From: Parerythrobacter lutipelagi
Lineage (GTDB): Bacteria > Pseudomonadota > Alphaproteobacteria > Sphingomonadales > Sphingomonadaceae
NCBI RefSeq assembly: GCF_005434975.1
Contig: NZ_SKCJ01000001.1
Coordinates: 248,001 to 312,000 of the forward strand
Reading direction: 5' to 3'
DNA: 64,000 bases
Shown: piece after piece, positions 17,108 to 26,106 of the stretch
How positions within the stretch are numbered: the first letter of the stretch is position 1
Layout: the number at the start of each line of letters is the position of its first letter
Translations under genes and position numbers: made by a program
Notes under the pieces: model-generated
What the model was told of the DNA's origin: nothing
Seen by the model: the letters and a program-made list of their open reading frames with translations, nothing else
Databases searched by the model: none

Positions 17108-18549
17108 CAATCGAGCGCCTTGACGATACCTTCGACCATCTTTTTCGCATCGCTCAGCAGCATCACGGTCTGGTCCATGTAGAACACGTCATTATCGACC
17201 CCGGCATAGCCGACGCCGCCCATGCTGCGCTTGATGAAGAAGACCTGCTTCGCCTTGTCCACATCGAACACCGGCATGCCGTAGATCGGGCTGGACTTGT
17301 CGGTCTTCGCGGCCGGGTTCACCACATCGTTCGCGCCGATGATGAAGGCGACATCGGCCTGCGCAAATTCGCTGTTGATGTCCTCCAGCTCAAAGACTTT
17401 ATCATAGTCGACCGAAGCTTCAGCCAGCAGCACGTTCATGTGCCCCGGCATGCGGCCTGCGACCGGGTGGATGGCGAATTTCACTTCGACACCCTGCTCT
17501 TCCAGCAGGTCGCACATTTCGCGCAAGGCGTGCTGTGCCTGCGCCACCGCCATGCCGTAACCGGGGATGATGATGACCTTTTCCGCCTGCTCGAGCATGA
17601 AGGCCGCGTCTTCTGCGCTGCCCGTCTTGTAAGGGCGCTGTTCGCCCCCGCCGCCACCGGCTGCACTCGCATCGGCACCGAAGCCGCCTGCGATCACACT
17701 GATGAAACTGCGGTTCATCGCGCGGCACATGATGTAGCTAAGGATCGCGCCCGAGGAACCGACCAGCGCGCCGGTTATGATCATCGCGGAATTGCCCAGC
17801 GTGAAACCCATCGCCGCCGCTGCCCAGCCCGAATAGCTGTTGAGCATCGAAACGACGACCGGCATGTCCGCCCCGCCGATCGGGATGATCAGGAGGAAGC
17901 CGATAATAAAGGCCGCAACCGTCATCGCGACGATCAGCGGCAGAGTTTCAGATGGCGCAGCCATGGCGAACAGCGCGGTAAGCACGATGATCGCCGCGAG
18001 CGTACCGAGGTTGATGATATGGCGGCCCGGCAGCAGGATCGGTGAACCGCTCATTTTTCCTGACAGCTTGGCGAAAGCGATGACTGAACCGGAGAAGGTG
18101 ATCGCACCGATAGCGATGCCCAGACCCATCTCGACCTTGCTCACTGCACCGATACCGCCATCCGCTGTCAGCAGCCCGAAAGCGCCCGGATTGAGATAGG
18201 CAGCCCAGCCCACCAGCACCGCGGCAAGCCCGACCAGTGAGTGAAACGCTGCGACCAATTCGGGCATCTGCGTCATCGCGATACGGCGGGCGACCACTAG
18301 GCCGAAAGCACCGCCGACGAAAATCGCTATGCCGATCTCGACAATATTCGCGATGTCATGCGTGACCAGCGTCGTTACCACGGCAATCAACATACCGATC
18401 ATGCCGAAGCGGTTGCCGGTCCGGCTCGTAGATGGCGACGAAAGACCGCGCAAAGCGAGGATGAAGAACACGCCCGCCACGAGATAGGCCAGCGGCACCC
18501 AGGGGTTCACGCTGCCACCATCGGTAGCGGTGGAGAGGAAGTCGAGCAT
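17107..18549 (-). CDS. pntB: NAD(P) transhydrogenase subunit beta
   Basis: Inner-membrane subunit of proton-translocating transhydrogenase, which makes NADPH from NADH using the proton gradient. About eight to nine membrane helices occupy residues 5-265. The C-terminal NADP-binding domain III shows IIPGYGMAVAQAQH, VAGRMPGHMNVLLAEA and IGANDVVNPAA. 480 aa is normal. ATG at 18549 overlaps the pntAB stop (TGATG); the frame extends upstream only into pntAB. Confidence 0.96.
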   Translation of the reverse strand: MLDFLSTATDGGSVNPWVPLAYLVAGVFFILALRGLSSPSTSRTGNRFGMIGMLIAVVTTLVTHDIANIVEIGIAIFVGGAFGLVVARRIAMTQMPELVAAFHSLVGLAAVLVGWAAYLNPGAFGLLTADGGIGAVSKVEMGLGIAIGAITFSGSVIAFAKLSGKMSGSPILLPGRHIINLGTLAAIIVLTALFAMAAPSETLPLIVAMTVAAFIIGFLLIIPIGGADMPVVVSMLNSYSGWAAAAMGFTLGNSAMIITGALVGSSGAILSYIMCRAMNRSFISVIAGGFGADASAAGGGGGEQRPYKTGSAEDAAFMLEQAEKVIIIPGYGMAVAQAQHALREMCDLLEEQGVEVKFAIHPVAGRMPGHMNVLLAEASVDYDKVFELEDINSEFAQADVAFIIGANDVVNPAAKTDKSSPIYGMPVFDVDKAKQVFFIKRSMGGVGYAGVDNDVFYMDQTVMLLSDAKKMVEGIVKALD

Positions 18550-18833
18550 CACTTCTTCTCCTTCTTCTTGTACATCGCCAGCATTCGCTCGGTGACAGCG
18601 AAACCGCCGAAGATATTGACGCTCGCCAGCACCACACCTGCAAGGCCGAGCCACTTGGCAATATCGCTGCCTGCCTCAGCCGAAGCGATCAGCGCACCGA
18701 CGATAATCACGCTCGAAATCGCATTGGTCACCGCCATCAGCGGCGTGTGCAGCGCAGGTGTGACCGACCAGACGACGTAATAGCCGACGAAGCACGCCAG
18801 CACGAAGATCGAAAGAATGCCTATGAAGTCCAT
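18549..18833 (-). CDS. pntAB: NAD(P) transhydrogenase subunit alpha, part 2
   Basis: The 94-residue membrane piece of the split alpha subunit, with three hydrophobic helices. Segments such as FVGYYVVWSVTPALHTPLMAVTNAIS are diagnostic (positions about 14-40). It pairs with PntAA and PntB in the three-subunit form found in alphaproteobacteria. Unusually, it is not directly next to pntAA: an unrelated 122-residue gene ends one base before its ATG. Confidence 0.95.
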   Translation of the reverse strand: MDFIGILSIFVLACFVGYYVVWSVTPALHTPLMAVTNAISSVIIVGALIASAEAGSDIAKWLGLAGVVLASVNIFGGFAVTERMLAMYKKKEKK

Positions 18834-19202
18834 TTATTTCCTCTCCGCCGTCCAGGGCAGAACAAAGTTGCGGCCTTCCGACCAGGTCTGGCCGACCATT
18901 TTGCCATCAACCAGGCAGCCCGACGTGTGATACAGTCCGCTGCCGTCGGATGTGCGGAACGCGACGCAGGTGCGGTTCTGCGCAGTCCCTACCCTGCCGG
19001 CCAATATCTCGCTGTTGTAGAAGCTGCCCGTCACCACGCCATCACTTGCGACGGTCAGGGTCATTGGCTGGGTATAGGCTTCATCATCGAGCGAAAGGCG
19101 CAGGTCGACCACCCAATCGCCGGACAGCGCCGCGGCCCCTTCCTCGGCGGGGCTGGCAGCGACCAGGGCGACTCCCATCAGCGAAATCACAATCTTTCTC
19201 AT
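18834..19202 (-). CDS. Exported protein of unknown function inside the pnt operon
   Basis: A 122-residue protein with a likely signal peptide (MRKIVISLMGVALVAA), then a compact beta-rich sequence with GDWVVDLRLSLDD, VTGSFYNSEI and two cysteines. The layout resembles small lipocalin-like or avidin-like secreted domains, which is only an impression. Its TAA is immediately followed by the pntAB ATG, so it is co-transcribed with the transhydrogenase genes; 120 bases separate it from pntAA. Confidence 0.7.
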   Translation of the reverse strand: MRKIVISLMGVALVAASPAEEGAAALSGDWVVDLRLSLDDEAYTQPMTLTVASDGVVTGSFYNSEILAGRVGTAQNRTCVAFRTSDGSGLYHTSGCLVDGKMVGQTWSEGRNFVLPWTAERK

Positions 19203-19322
19203 CTCACGAACTCCTCAAGCGATACCGTATCACTGGACGGAGCTACGAGGCTCGACGGGCGCTGGATGCGGTCCATCGGCGCTAGATTTCGGCTCTCGGT
19301 TGGGCTTCAGGGCTTCGGTTCC

Positions 19323-20444
19323 TCACCCAGCCAGCCTCTCGTTCACCACCTTGCCGCCCTGCGTCAGGCGGATGGCGTCACCGATTTCTTCGTCGAGCAC
19401 TGGCTTGCCCGCCTCTGCGTCCCAGAACGCAGAGAGGAAATTATACAGGTTGCGCGCGAACAGCGCGGACGTGTCAGCGGCCAGATGTGCCGGGGTGTTG
19501 GCGTAGCCCATGATCGTCACGCCATGCTTTTCGACTAGTTCATCAGGCTTGGAACCTTCGACATTGCCGCCTTGCGCCACTGCCAGATCGAAGATCACAC
19601 TGCCTTGCTTCATGCTCGCAATCTGCGCGTCGCTGATCAGCTGTGGTGCAGCCCTTCCGGGGATCAGCGCGGTGGTGATGACGATGTCCTGCTTGGCGAT
19701 ATGGCTCGACACCAATTCAGCCTGCGCCTTCTGGTATTCTTCGCTCATTTCGGTGGCATAGCCGCCCGAACCTTCGCCTTCGATACCCTCTACGGTTTCA
19801 ACGAACACCGGTTTTGCACCGAGCGACAGGATCTGTTCCTTCGTCGCCGAGCGCACATCGGTCGCGGAAACCTGCGCGCCCAGCCGCTTGGCCGTCGCGA
19901 TGGCCTGGAGACCCGCAACACCGACACCCATGACGAACACGCGTGCCGCCTGGACCGTGCCGGCGGCGGTCATCATCATCGGGAAAGCCCGGCCGAACTG
20001 GTTGGCGGATGCCAGGACCGCCTTGTAGCCTGCCAGATTGGACTGGCTGGAGAGCACATCCATGCTCTGCGCGCGCGTGATGCGCGGCATGAATTCCATG
20101 CTCAAGGCTTCGAGCCCCGCCTGAGCGTAAGCGTCCACCCGATCCCTCTGGCCGAACGGATCAAAGGTTGCCGCGATCCATGCACCCGGTTTCGCGCACT
20201 TCAGGTCACCGACATCGGGGGCCTGAACGGCGAGCACGATATCCGCACCCTCCACCACTTTGCTGGCAGCCAGCACATCTGCACCCGCTTCACGATAGGC
20301 ATCGTCGGAAAAAGCCGCAGCGATACCTGCGCCTTCCTCGACCGCGACAGTTGCACCAAGCGCGATGAATTTCTTCACCGTTTCAGGTGTGACGGCGACG
20401 CGCGTTTCGCCCGGGGCGCGTTCCTTTAGGGCTGCTATCCGCAA
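19323..20444 (-). CDS. pntAA: NAD(P) transhydrogenase subunit alpha, part 1
   Basis: Soluble NAD(H)-binding domain I of the transhydrogenase, related to alanine dehydrogenase. Visible are LKERAPGETRVAVTPETVKKF at the start, the mobile loop with ALIPGRAAPQLI, and the Rossmann motif VMGVGVAGLQAIATAKRLGAQV. 373 aa is the usual length of the split subunit. It starts with TTG at 20444; no ATG gives the conserved N-terminus. The small oxidase subunit gene lies 13 bases upstream. Confidence 0.95.
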   Translation of the reverse strand: MRIAALKERAPGETRVAVTPETVKKFIALGATVAVEEGAGIAAAFSDDAYREAGADVLAASKVVEGADIVLAVQAPDVGDLKCAKPGAWIAATFDPFGQRDRVDAYAQAGLEALSMEFMPRITRAQSMDVLSSQSNLAGYKAVLASANQFGRAFPMMMTAAGTVQAARVFVMGVGVAGLQAIATAKRLGAQVSATDVRSATKEQILSLGAKPVFVETVEGIEGEGSGGYATEMSEEYQKAQAELVSSHIAKQDIVITTALIPGRAAPQLISDAQIASMKQGSVIFDLAVAQGGNVEGSKPDELVEKHGVTIMGYANTPAHLAADTSALFARNLYNFLSAFWDAEAGKPVLDEEIGDAIRLTQGGKVVNERLAG

Positions 20445-20457
20445 GTGCTGATCGAGA

Positions 20458-20580
20458 TCAGTCGGCGATCAGAATGACAACGATTGCCGTGATCAGAGCG
20501 ATCAGCGGCACGGACCATTTGAGCGAACCGATAAAGCTGTCGTAGGTCTTTTCCGCTGCTTTGATGTCATTGCCGGCCAT
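20458..20580 (-). CDS. aa3-type cytochrome c oxidase subunit IV
   Basis: A 40-residue protein: MAGNDIKAAEKTYDSFIG, then SLKWSVPLI leading into one transmembrane helix rich in Ile, Leu and Val. This matches the bacterial aa3 oxidase subunit IV family, a tiny single-helix subunit. AAGGAT lies 8 bases before ATG. In related genomes this gene also sits directly ahead of pntAA, consistent with a shared respiratory/energy transcript. Confidence 0.85.
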   Translation of the reverse strand: MAGNDIKAAEKTYDSFIGSLKWSVPLIALITAIVVILIAD

Positions 20581-20789
20581 CGGGCGATAATCCTTCTTAA
20601 GTTGATATTCGTTGCCGCGGTCTATCGCGCGGGAGCCTTGGCATCAAGAGCGGCTTCAAGTGCTCCGCCATATCATCCCAAAAGGTCTCACAGCCTTAAT
20701 CGCGTCTTTACCCGTTGCCCCTAAACGGGACGCTTGTTTCACCTTGGGACGACTAAAACGGTTGTCGGTAAGTTGGCGGAAGGGGAATT

Positions 20790-22211
20790 ATGGCGGACGA
20801 AGTATCTCGCCTCTTGATGCTGATCGACGATGAACCGGCACAGAGCCGGTTGATCACCGCGCTCGCCGCTCGCGAAGGTTGGCGCACGCTGGTCGTGTCC
20901 GATTCCGAAACCGCTATAGCAACGCTTGGCACGCGGCAGGGCATGCAACTGTCCGCGATAATCCTCGACCAGTGGGTACCTGGCGAGAATGCCTGCGAGC
21001 TGATCGCGGAACTGAAAGAACGCCGCCCTGCTCTGCCGATCCTCGTGCTCACCGCCAGTGCCTCTCCGCTGCTCGCGGTGCAGGCGATGCGGGCAGGTGC
21101 GAATGATTACCTGATCAAGCCAGTCGCGCCGGACCGGTTGATGCTGGCTCTGCGCAGCGCAACCAAGAACGAAGCGCCGAAGGACGAACTCCAGCCGCTG
21201 ACCGAAAAACTTGCACCGGTGCTCGATTTCGATTCGATGATTGGAACGTCGCCCAATTTCCGCACAGCTCTCGCCAAGGCCGCCAAGGCTGCGCGCAACC
21301 ATGGCAATGTCCTGATCGAAGGCGAAAGCGGTACAGGCAAGGAAATGCTGCTGCGCGCGATGCATGCCGCCAGTCCGCGCGCCAAGGCACCCTACCGGCT
21401 GATCAATGTGCGCGGTGTTCCCGCCAATTCGATCGAATCTGTCCTTTTCGGACATGAACAAAACGCCTTTCCCGGCGCGTTCGACAGGCAGATCGGCGCT
21501 CTGCAACATTGCGACTCCGGCACGCTGGTTCTCGATGAAGTCGACCGTCTGAGCGAGGAACTTCAAGCACGCCTGGCAGAAACGCTCGCCAGCGGTATTG
21601 TCCGGCCGCTTGGTGCAAACCACGGTTTCAAGATCGACGTGCGAGTTCTGTGCGCCAGCAACTTGCCGCTCGCCGATCTCAACGATCAGGGCTATTTCCA
21701 TCCCGACCTGCTCGAAGTCATCTCGCAGACCAAGATCACCATGCCGCCGCTTCGCGAGCGGACCGGTGATATTCCGGCGCTCGCCCGCCATTTCCTCGGC
21801 CTCATCGGCGACCAGCCTGGCCTGCGGCCGCTGTCAATCAGCGACAGCGCGCTTTCGCTGCTGTCCGCCTTCGACTGGCCGGGCAATGTCCGCCAGCTGC
21901 AGGCCGTGTTGTTCCGCGCAGCGGTCTATTGCGAGAGCGAAACCCTGGGCGCGGACAGCTTCCCGCAATTGTCCGAACTGCTCGGAGAAATTGAGGAAGA
22001 AGCACGCAATCCGATGCAGGAAGGTGTCGGCGTGATGCTCTATTCGGCGGATGGCAATTTGCGCCCGCTCGAAGAAATCGAAGCCGATGTCATCCGCCTT
22101 GCCATCGGCCATTACCGCGGCCGCATGACCGAAGTCGCTCGCCGGCTCGGTATCGGACGCTCGACGCTTTACCGCAAACTCGCCGATCTTGGCATAGACA
22201 ACGCGGCCTAG
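20790..22211 (+). CDS. NtrC-family response regulator with degenerate sigma-54 motifs
   Basis: A 473-residue protein with receiver (residues 7-115; phospho-acceptor Asp60, Lys110), AAA+ domain (about 145-375) and a Fis-type HTH (VARRLGIGRSTLYRKL). Walker A GESGTGKE (178-185) and Walker B TLVLDE are intact. The sigma-54 contact loop, normally GAFTGA, reads NAFPGA (225-230), and the arginine-finger region, normally FRxDLYYRLN, reads FHPDLLEVIS. It may therefore regulate sigma-70 promoters, as TyrR-type proteins do. No histidine kinase gene is adjacent. A 152-residue protein gene follows after 12 bases. Confidence 0.88.
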   Translation: MADEVSRLLMLIDDEPAQSRLITALAAREGWRTLVVSDSETAIATLGTRQGMQLSAIILDQWVPGENACELIAELKERRPALPILVLTASASPLLAVQAMRAGANDYLIKPVAPDRLMLALRSATKNEAPKDELQPLTEKLAPVLDFDSMIGTSPNFRTALAKAAKAARNHGNVLIEGESGTGKEMLLRAMHAASPRAKAPYRLINVRGVPANSIESVLFGHEQNAFPGAFDRQIGALQHCDSGTLVLDEVDRLSEELQARLAETLASGIVRPLGANHGFKIDVRVLCASNLPLADLNDQGYFHPDLLEVISQTKITMPPLRERTGDIPALARHFLGLIGDQPGLRPLSISDSALSLLSAFDWPGNVRQLQAVLFRAAVYCESETLGADSFPQLSELLGEIEEEARNPMQEGVGVMLYSADGNLRPLEEIEADVIRLAIGHYRGRMTEVARRLGIGRSTLYRKLADLGIDNAA

Positions 22212-22223
22212 GACATATCAAAC

Positions 22224-22682
22224 ATGGTTGACGGACCCATCTCACCCTCAGTCGCCAACAATGGAGACAGCGGCGAAGCGATTGACCGGAAGTCGCTTCA
22301 GGACGCGCTCGACCGCTTGTCGCACAAGGTTGATGCCGGCAATTTCGAACGCATGCGCTGGGGCCGTGACGAGATGCCCAAGCTTCTGCGCTTGGTCGAG
22401 CTGGTCAAGGGCGCGGTCGAGGACCGCAGTGACATCGAGATCAACGAAGAAGGCGGCGAAGGCAATTCAAAGCGCTTCGTGATCAAGGTTCACGGCCAGC
22501 GCATCGCCGGCCTCGGCATGGCGCTCGACAAGGGCCGCGCAGTCGCTGCGATCGGATCGATCGAACGCAGCAGCTTCGCTGTCGAACAGGGTGATCCGAT
22601 CCACACGCTGTACGAGAATGTGGACGCGGAATGGATGGCTCAGACCCTCGGCACGCTGATGGAGCGTATCGTACAGCGCTAA
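22224..22682 (+). CDS. Conserved-looking protein of unknown function
   Basis: A 152-residue soluble, charged protein without signal or membrane segment. The middle carries [25 protein letters not shown], spanning about residues 44-68, likely helical. I do not recognise the family. It begins 12 bases after the NtrC-like regulator and is probably co-transcribed, so it could be an accessory of that regulator. Confidence 0.65.
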   Translation: MVDGPISPSVANNGDSGEAIDRKSLQDALDRLSHKVDAGNFERMRWGRDEMPKLLRLVELVKGAVEDRSDIEINEEGGEGNSKRFVIKVHGQRIAGLGMALDKGRAVAAIGSIERSSFAVEQGDPIHTLYENVDAEWMAQTLGTLMERIVQR

Positions 22683-22722
22683 TCGGTTTGCACTGACGTG
22701 GGCGCTTGCTTATGCCGGAGCG

Positions 22723-23502
22723 ATGGTAGGGCTTCAGAACAAGCGGTGTGTCGTGACCGGAGGCGCAAGCGGGATTGGACGCGGCATTTGCGAAGCTTTT
22801 GCTCGCTGCGGCGCATCGGTCCTGCTGACAGATATCGACGAAGCCGCCGGGCGTGCGGCAGCGACGGACATCGACTGCGATTTCGCGGTTCTCGACGTGC
22901 GCGATGAAGCGCAGTGGTTCGATCTTGAACAATCGGACCCGGCAATCGACGTGCTGGTCAACAACGCAGGCATTACCGGATTCGAAGGCTCTCCCGGCCC
23001 GCATGATCCGGAGCATGCCTCGCTGGCCGACTGGCATGCGGTGCATGCGGTCAACACGGACGGCACTTTCCTTGGCTGCCGCTATGCGATCCGCGCGATG
23101 AAGGCCACAGGCGCAGGATCGATCATCAACATGTCCTCCCGTTCGGGCCTTGTCGGCATTCCCGGCGCGGCGGCCTATGCGGCGAGCAAGGCGGCCATTC
23201 GCAACCATTCCAAGTCGGTTGCGCTCTATTGCGCGCAGCAGGGCTGGAACATCCGCTGCAATTCCGTCCACCCCGCCGCGATCCTGACTCCGATCTGGGA
23301 GCCGATGCTGGGCGACGGGCCGGACCGCGAAGCGAAGATGGCCGCCTTGGTCGCCGACACCCCGCTCAAACGCTTCGGCACGATCGAAGAAGTCGCTGCG
23401 CTGTGCGTGTTCCTCGCCAGCGACGAGAGCGCGTATATGACCGGGGCCGAACTTACGCTCGACGGCGGGCTGCTGGCAGGCTCCGCCGCTTCGCCGGGCT
23501 AG
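22723..23502 (+). CDS. SDR-family oxidoreductase
   Basis: Classical short-chain dehydrogenase, 259 aa, with cofactor loop TGGASGIG, Asp in LLTDIDE (favouring NAD over NADP), NNAG, catalytic Ser in NMSSRSG and YAASK. The [13 protein letters not shown] ending is typical. Substrate cannot be assigned. GGAG lies 4 bases before ATG. It is convergent with folP, 20 bases away. Confidence 0.9.
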   Translation: MVGLQNKRCVVTGGASGIGRGICEAFARCGASVLLTDIDEAAGRAAATDIDCDFAVLDVRDEAQWFDLEQSDPAIDVLVNNAGITGFEGSPGPHDPEHASLADWHAVHAVNTDGTFLGCRYAIRAMKATGAGSIINMSSRSGLVGIPGAAAYAASKAAIRNHSKSVALYCAQQGWNIRCNSVHPAAILTPIWEPMLGDGPDREAKMAALVADTPLKRFGTIEEVAALCVFLASDESAYMTGAELTLDGGLLAGSAASPG

Positions 23503-23522
23503 TCATCGGGTTAGTCATCGCC

Positions 23523-24653
23523 CTAATCCCCGGGCAATTCGCTGAAATCGGTCAACGCCGCGTCGCGCAGGCCGCGCCACACGTTTCGCGCCTGCACCGT
23601 CTCGGCAACGTCGTGGACACGCAGCAATTGGACGCCCGCATTCATCCCCGCGATGGCGAGCGCGATGCTGCCGCCGAGGCGCTGTTCGACCGGTGCCTCG
23701 TGGCTCAACGCGCCGATCATCCGTTTGCGGCTCGCACCCAGCAGCAGCGGGCAGCCGAGCGCGTGGTACATCGGCAGAGCGTTCAGAACGCTGAGGTTCT
23801 CCGCCAGAGACTTGCCGAAGCCGATGCCCGGATCGAGCACGATGCGCGACTGGGTGATCCCCGCTTCGATCGCCGCATCGCGCCGTTCTTTCAGGGTGTC
23901 GAACACGTCGAAGGCGACATTGGTGTAGCCGCCATCGGCATGCGGATCGTCGCCATCGCCGGGCGCGTGCATCAGCACCACCGGGCAATCGCGCGAGGCC
24001 ATCAGTTCGAGGCTGCGCGGATCGTGGCGCAAGGCGGAAACATCGTTCACCACATGCGCCCCGGCATCGAGCGCGGCCTCCATCACGCCAGCCCGCCGCG
24101 TGTCTACGCTGACCGCCGCGCCCATCGCAGAGCAGTATTCGACCGCCGGGATCACCCGTTCAAGTTCGTCGCCTTCCCAGGTCGCTGCAGCGCCGGGCCG
24201 GGTGCTCTCTCCGCCGATATCGATCAGCGCCGCGCCCGCTTCCAACATGGCCGAGGCATGCGCCTTGCCCGCCTCCGGATCATCGAGGAACTGGCCGCCG
24301 TCGCTGAAACTGTCGGGCGTGACATTGAGGATACCCATCACCTGCGGCTGGTCGAGCTGCACCATCCGCTCGCCAAGCTGCAAGGCCGGATGGGCAAAGC
24401 GCAGCGCGGTCCACTGCCGCTCGGCCTCCGCTCTGACGCTGTCGGGCAAATCGCCCAGCACATCGTCGATCGTCTCGGGGGAGGCGAGCCAGCGATCGGT
24501 GACCAGCGAGCCATCCCTTTCTCCAGTATCGCGCACAATCACCGCGAAACGGTGCGCATAGACCATGCCGCCCGCCAATCGCACGGCATCGCCATGCTCG
24601 GATTGGGGGCCGGGTGTGGCACCGACGGGGCGGATGTATACCTGTTCGCTCAT
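23523..24653 (-). CDS. folP: Dihydropteroate synthase with N-terminal extension
   Basis: Condenses 6-hydroxymethyl-dihydropterin pyrophosphate with p-aminobenzoate in folate synthesis; target of sulfonamides. The TIM-barrel core starts near residue 104 with VMGILNVTPDSFSDGG and continues with IGGESTRPGA, DPGIGFGKS, GASRKRMIG and RVHDV. About 100 extra residues precede it, with no recognised motif. The start at 24653 is the only ATG that keeps this extension; the core alone would begin near 24345. Confidence 0.95.
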   Translation of the reverse strand: MSEQVYIRPVGATPGPQSEHGDAVRLAGGMVYAHRFAVIVRDTGERDGSLVTDRWLASPETIDDVLGDLPDSVRAEAERQWTALRFAHPALQLGERMVQLDQPQVMGILNVTPDSFSDGGQFLDDPEAGKAHASAMLEAGAALIDIGGESTRPGAAATWEGDELERVIPAVEYCSAMGAAVSVDTRRAGVMEAALDAGAHVVNDVSALRHDPRSLELMASRDCPVVLMHAPGDGDDPHADGGYTNVAFDVFDTLKERRDAAIEAGITQSRIVLDPGIGFGKSLAENLSVLNALPMYHALGCPLLLGASRKRMIGALSHEAPVEQRLGGSIALAIAGMNAGVQLLRVHDVAETVQARNVWRGLRDAALTDFSELPGD

Positions 24654-24782
24654 GCCGCGTTCCTAGCGGGGTGTTGACACGCTTGACACTCCCCCCGCCC
24701 CCGGTTTTGCGCGCATTTCCGCTGGTTCGTTGCATGCCGCCCGCCCACCTCGTTCAGCTTTCGGCTGAGAAAGCTGAGCAAT

Positions 24783-24806
24783 TGGAACACATGGAACACA
24801 GTCCAA
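24783..24806 (-). repeat. Dispersed motif copy 2, 130 bases upstream of folP
   Basis: On the minus strand: TTGGACTGTGTTCCA then TGTGTTCCA, matching the copy at 13891-13914 at nearly every position. A perfect 8-bp stem-loop (24755-24762 with 24769-24776) lies between it and folP. The rest of 24654-24914 holds nothing I can name. Confidence 0.45.
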
Positions 24807-24914
24807 GGGTTGGAATCGGGTTGGTGCGGGAGGGGCGTTGGTTGGTCATGCGGGCATGGTAGCGGCGGCGCCGGGTGTAGGAAAGTGAGCGCAGATGTCC
24901 ACAATCATCTTGGG

Positions 24915-25637
24915 CTATTCGTCTGGGAGTAGCAAAACCAAGGCTTCTAACTTCTTTATGAATGCTTGCAGTTCGGTCGCCGAATTAGTTCCGCCAGCCA
25001 GAACTAATCCGGAGGAGCTGAGATTGAAATCCAAATTGGTCTCGCCGGCAAGCTGCCCGCCCGCTGGCGGATTTTGTACAACACTAGGAGGATCAGTTAT
25101 GCCAACATTCGGACCAGTGCCGTCCGGTACCGCCTCGCTAGCAGGTTCATCACCACCGTTATCCGATTCCTCAAAAACGCCGTTTTCTTCCAGAAAGCGA
25201 ATAGTTGAAAGGAAGTTCTTGAGGGCTTTGTCAGCCCCATCATTTGTGAAACCATTTTGAATCAGGAAAGATCGAACCGCGTTCTCTCCCGGTATCTCGC
25301 CCTCGAATCGGTCGAAAATTGCTTGAAACAGCGTTGGTGCGTGACCTGCCTTCCGCAACGCCTCCTTCTTGGTCTCCTCGGGGATTCCGTGCAGTATGTT
25401 TTCAGCAATCTGAGTGACACGGCACTCGCCTTTTGAAGTGTTCTCTAGAAGGTCATATTGGACGAGAGCGCCCAGCACTTGCAGCGAACGTCCTGTAAGC
25501 CCGGAATAGCCCACGTCCTTTGCGGCGTCTTCACGCATGATAACCGCCTTGCGGTTCTTGTCATATATAGATTGCACCACCTTAACTGCATCCTGCAGGT
25601 TAGTGGCGGGAAAATTAGGGCTTCGCAATCTAGCCAT
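24915..25637 (-). CDS. Winged-helix-like protein of unknown function (possible accessory gene)
   Basis: A 240-residue protein. The first ~155 residues are helical and end in what looks like repeated winged-helix units (VGYSGLTGRSLQVLGALVQY; VRSFLIQNGFTNDGADKALKNF begins near residue 122). It resembles DUF5343-like proteins, but I am not certain. Residues 155-210 are an acidic, Pro/Gly-rich linker, followed by a short terminal helix. AGGAG lies 7 bases before ATG 25637. Codon usage is visibly less GC-rich than in neighbours, suggesting acquisition by transfer. Confidence 0.6.
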   Translation of the reverse strand: MARLRSPNFPATNLQDAVKVVQSIYDKNRKAVIMREDAAKDVGYSGLTGRSLQVLGALVQYDLLENTSKGECRVTQIAENILHGIPEETKKEALRKAGHAPTLFQAIFDRFEGEIPGENAVRSFLIQNGFTNDGADKALKNFLSTIRFLEENGVFEESDNGGDEPASEAVPDGTGPNVGITDPPSVVQNPPAGGQLAGETNLDFNLSSSGLVLAGGTNSATELQAFIKKLEALVLLLPDE

Positions 25638-26106
25638 TTTAAGTCTCCTAGTCTCGCACGCCTGAACCCTTAAACGGTCAGAGTCAAGAGAAACCCACAG
25701 GCAGTTTGGTTAGTAGGTTGACGAAAGTTTGCAGGTGTGCTGTTAGGTTGCTGCGACCTCAAATGGGGCGCAGATTGCGAGGTGCATGCTATGACAGATG
25801 ACTAGTCGCTACCGGTAGTGAAAGCCGGAACGAAAAAGGGCCGACCCGAAGGCCGACCCCTGGAACAACCTAGCGGAGGAACCGCTGTGATCGCACCGTT
25901 TGCCCTTTGTGATTCGCATGTTCCTTCGCCAACCGCAAGGAAAATGCGACATGGTTCATGTTTGTGCATACAGCCGTATTCGGTTCGGTCGCCGTGAATT
26001 TGTCCGGGCTCATTGGCGTTCGCGCTAGTCAACTGCCTTAAACTTCGGCGCAACTAGCATGTGCGCCTCCCTACAATTCCTGGCCTCGCCTCGGCGAGGC
26101 CATTTT
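25638..26106. other. 469-base gene-free interval with hairpins and two opposed terminators
   Basis: No convincing protein gene lies here. A sigma-70-like promoter reads TTGACG (25718-25723), 17 bases, TGTTAG (25741-25746) on the plus strand. Stem-loops include 25872-25886 (5 bp) and 25915-25926 with 25937-25948 (11 of 12 paired). A minus-strand terminator at 25833-25859 and a plus-strand terminator at 26082-26108 bracket the middle. A plus-strand RNA of roughly 350 nt, or a long ccrM 3' UTR on the other strand, are both possible. Confidence 0.5.
25833..25859 (-). terminator. Rho-independent terminator, minus strand
   Basis: Read on the minus strand: GGGTCGGCC, loop TTCG, GGTCGGCCC, then TTTTT. 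The nine pairs include two G-U. It ends transcription arriving from the ccrM side. Confidence 0.75.

Noticed and set aside
25887..25997. 36-codon plus-strand frame starting GTG after GGAGG
   Set aside because: The GGAGG lies in the loop and arm of a stem-loop, and the product has no recognisable property; spurious frame within a structured region is more likely.
25802..26053. 83-codon minus-strand reading frame
   Set aside because: It runs through the terminator at 25833-25859, so its stop codon would lie beyond the transcript end; no ribosome site at its start and no recognisable protein features.
26025..26060. 11-codon minus-strand frame (MLVAPKFKAVD) with GGGAGG five bases upstream
   Set aside because: Good ribosome site, but too short to support without expression or conservation data; kept as part of the unexplained interval.
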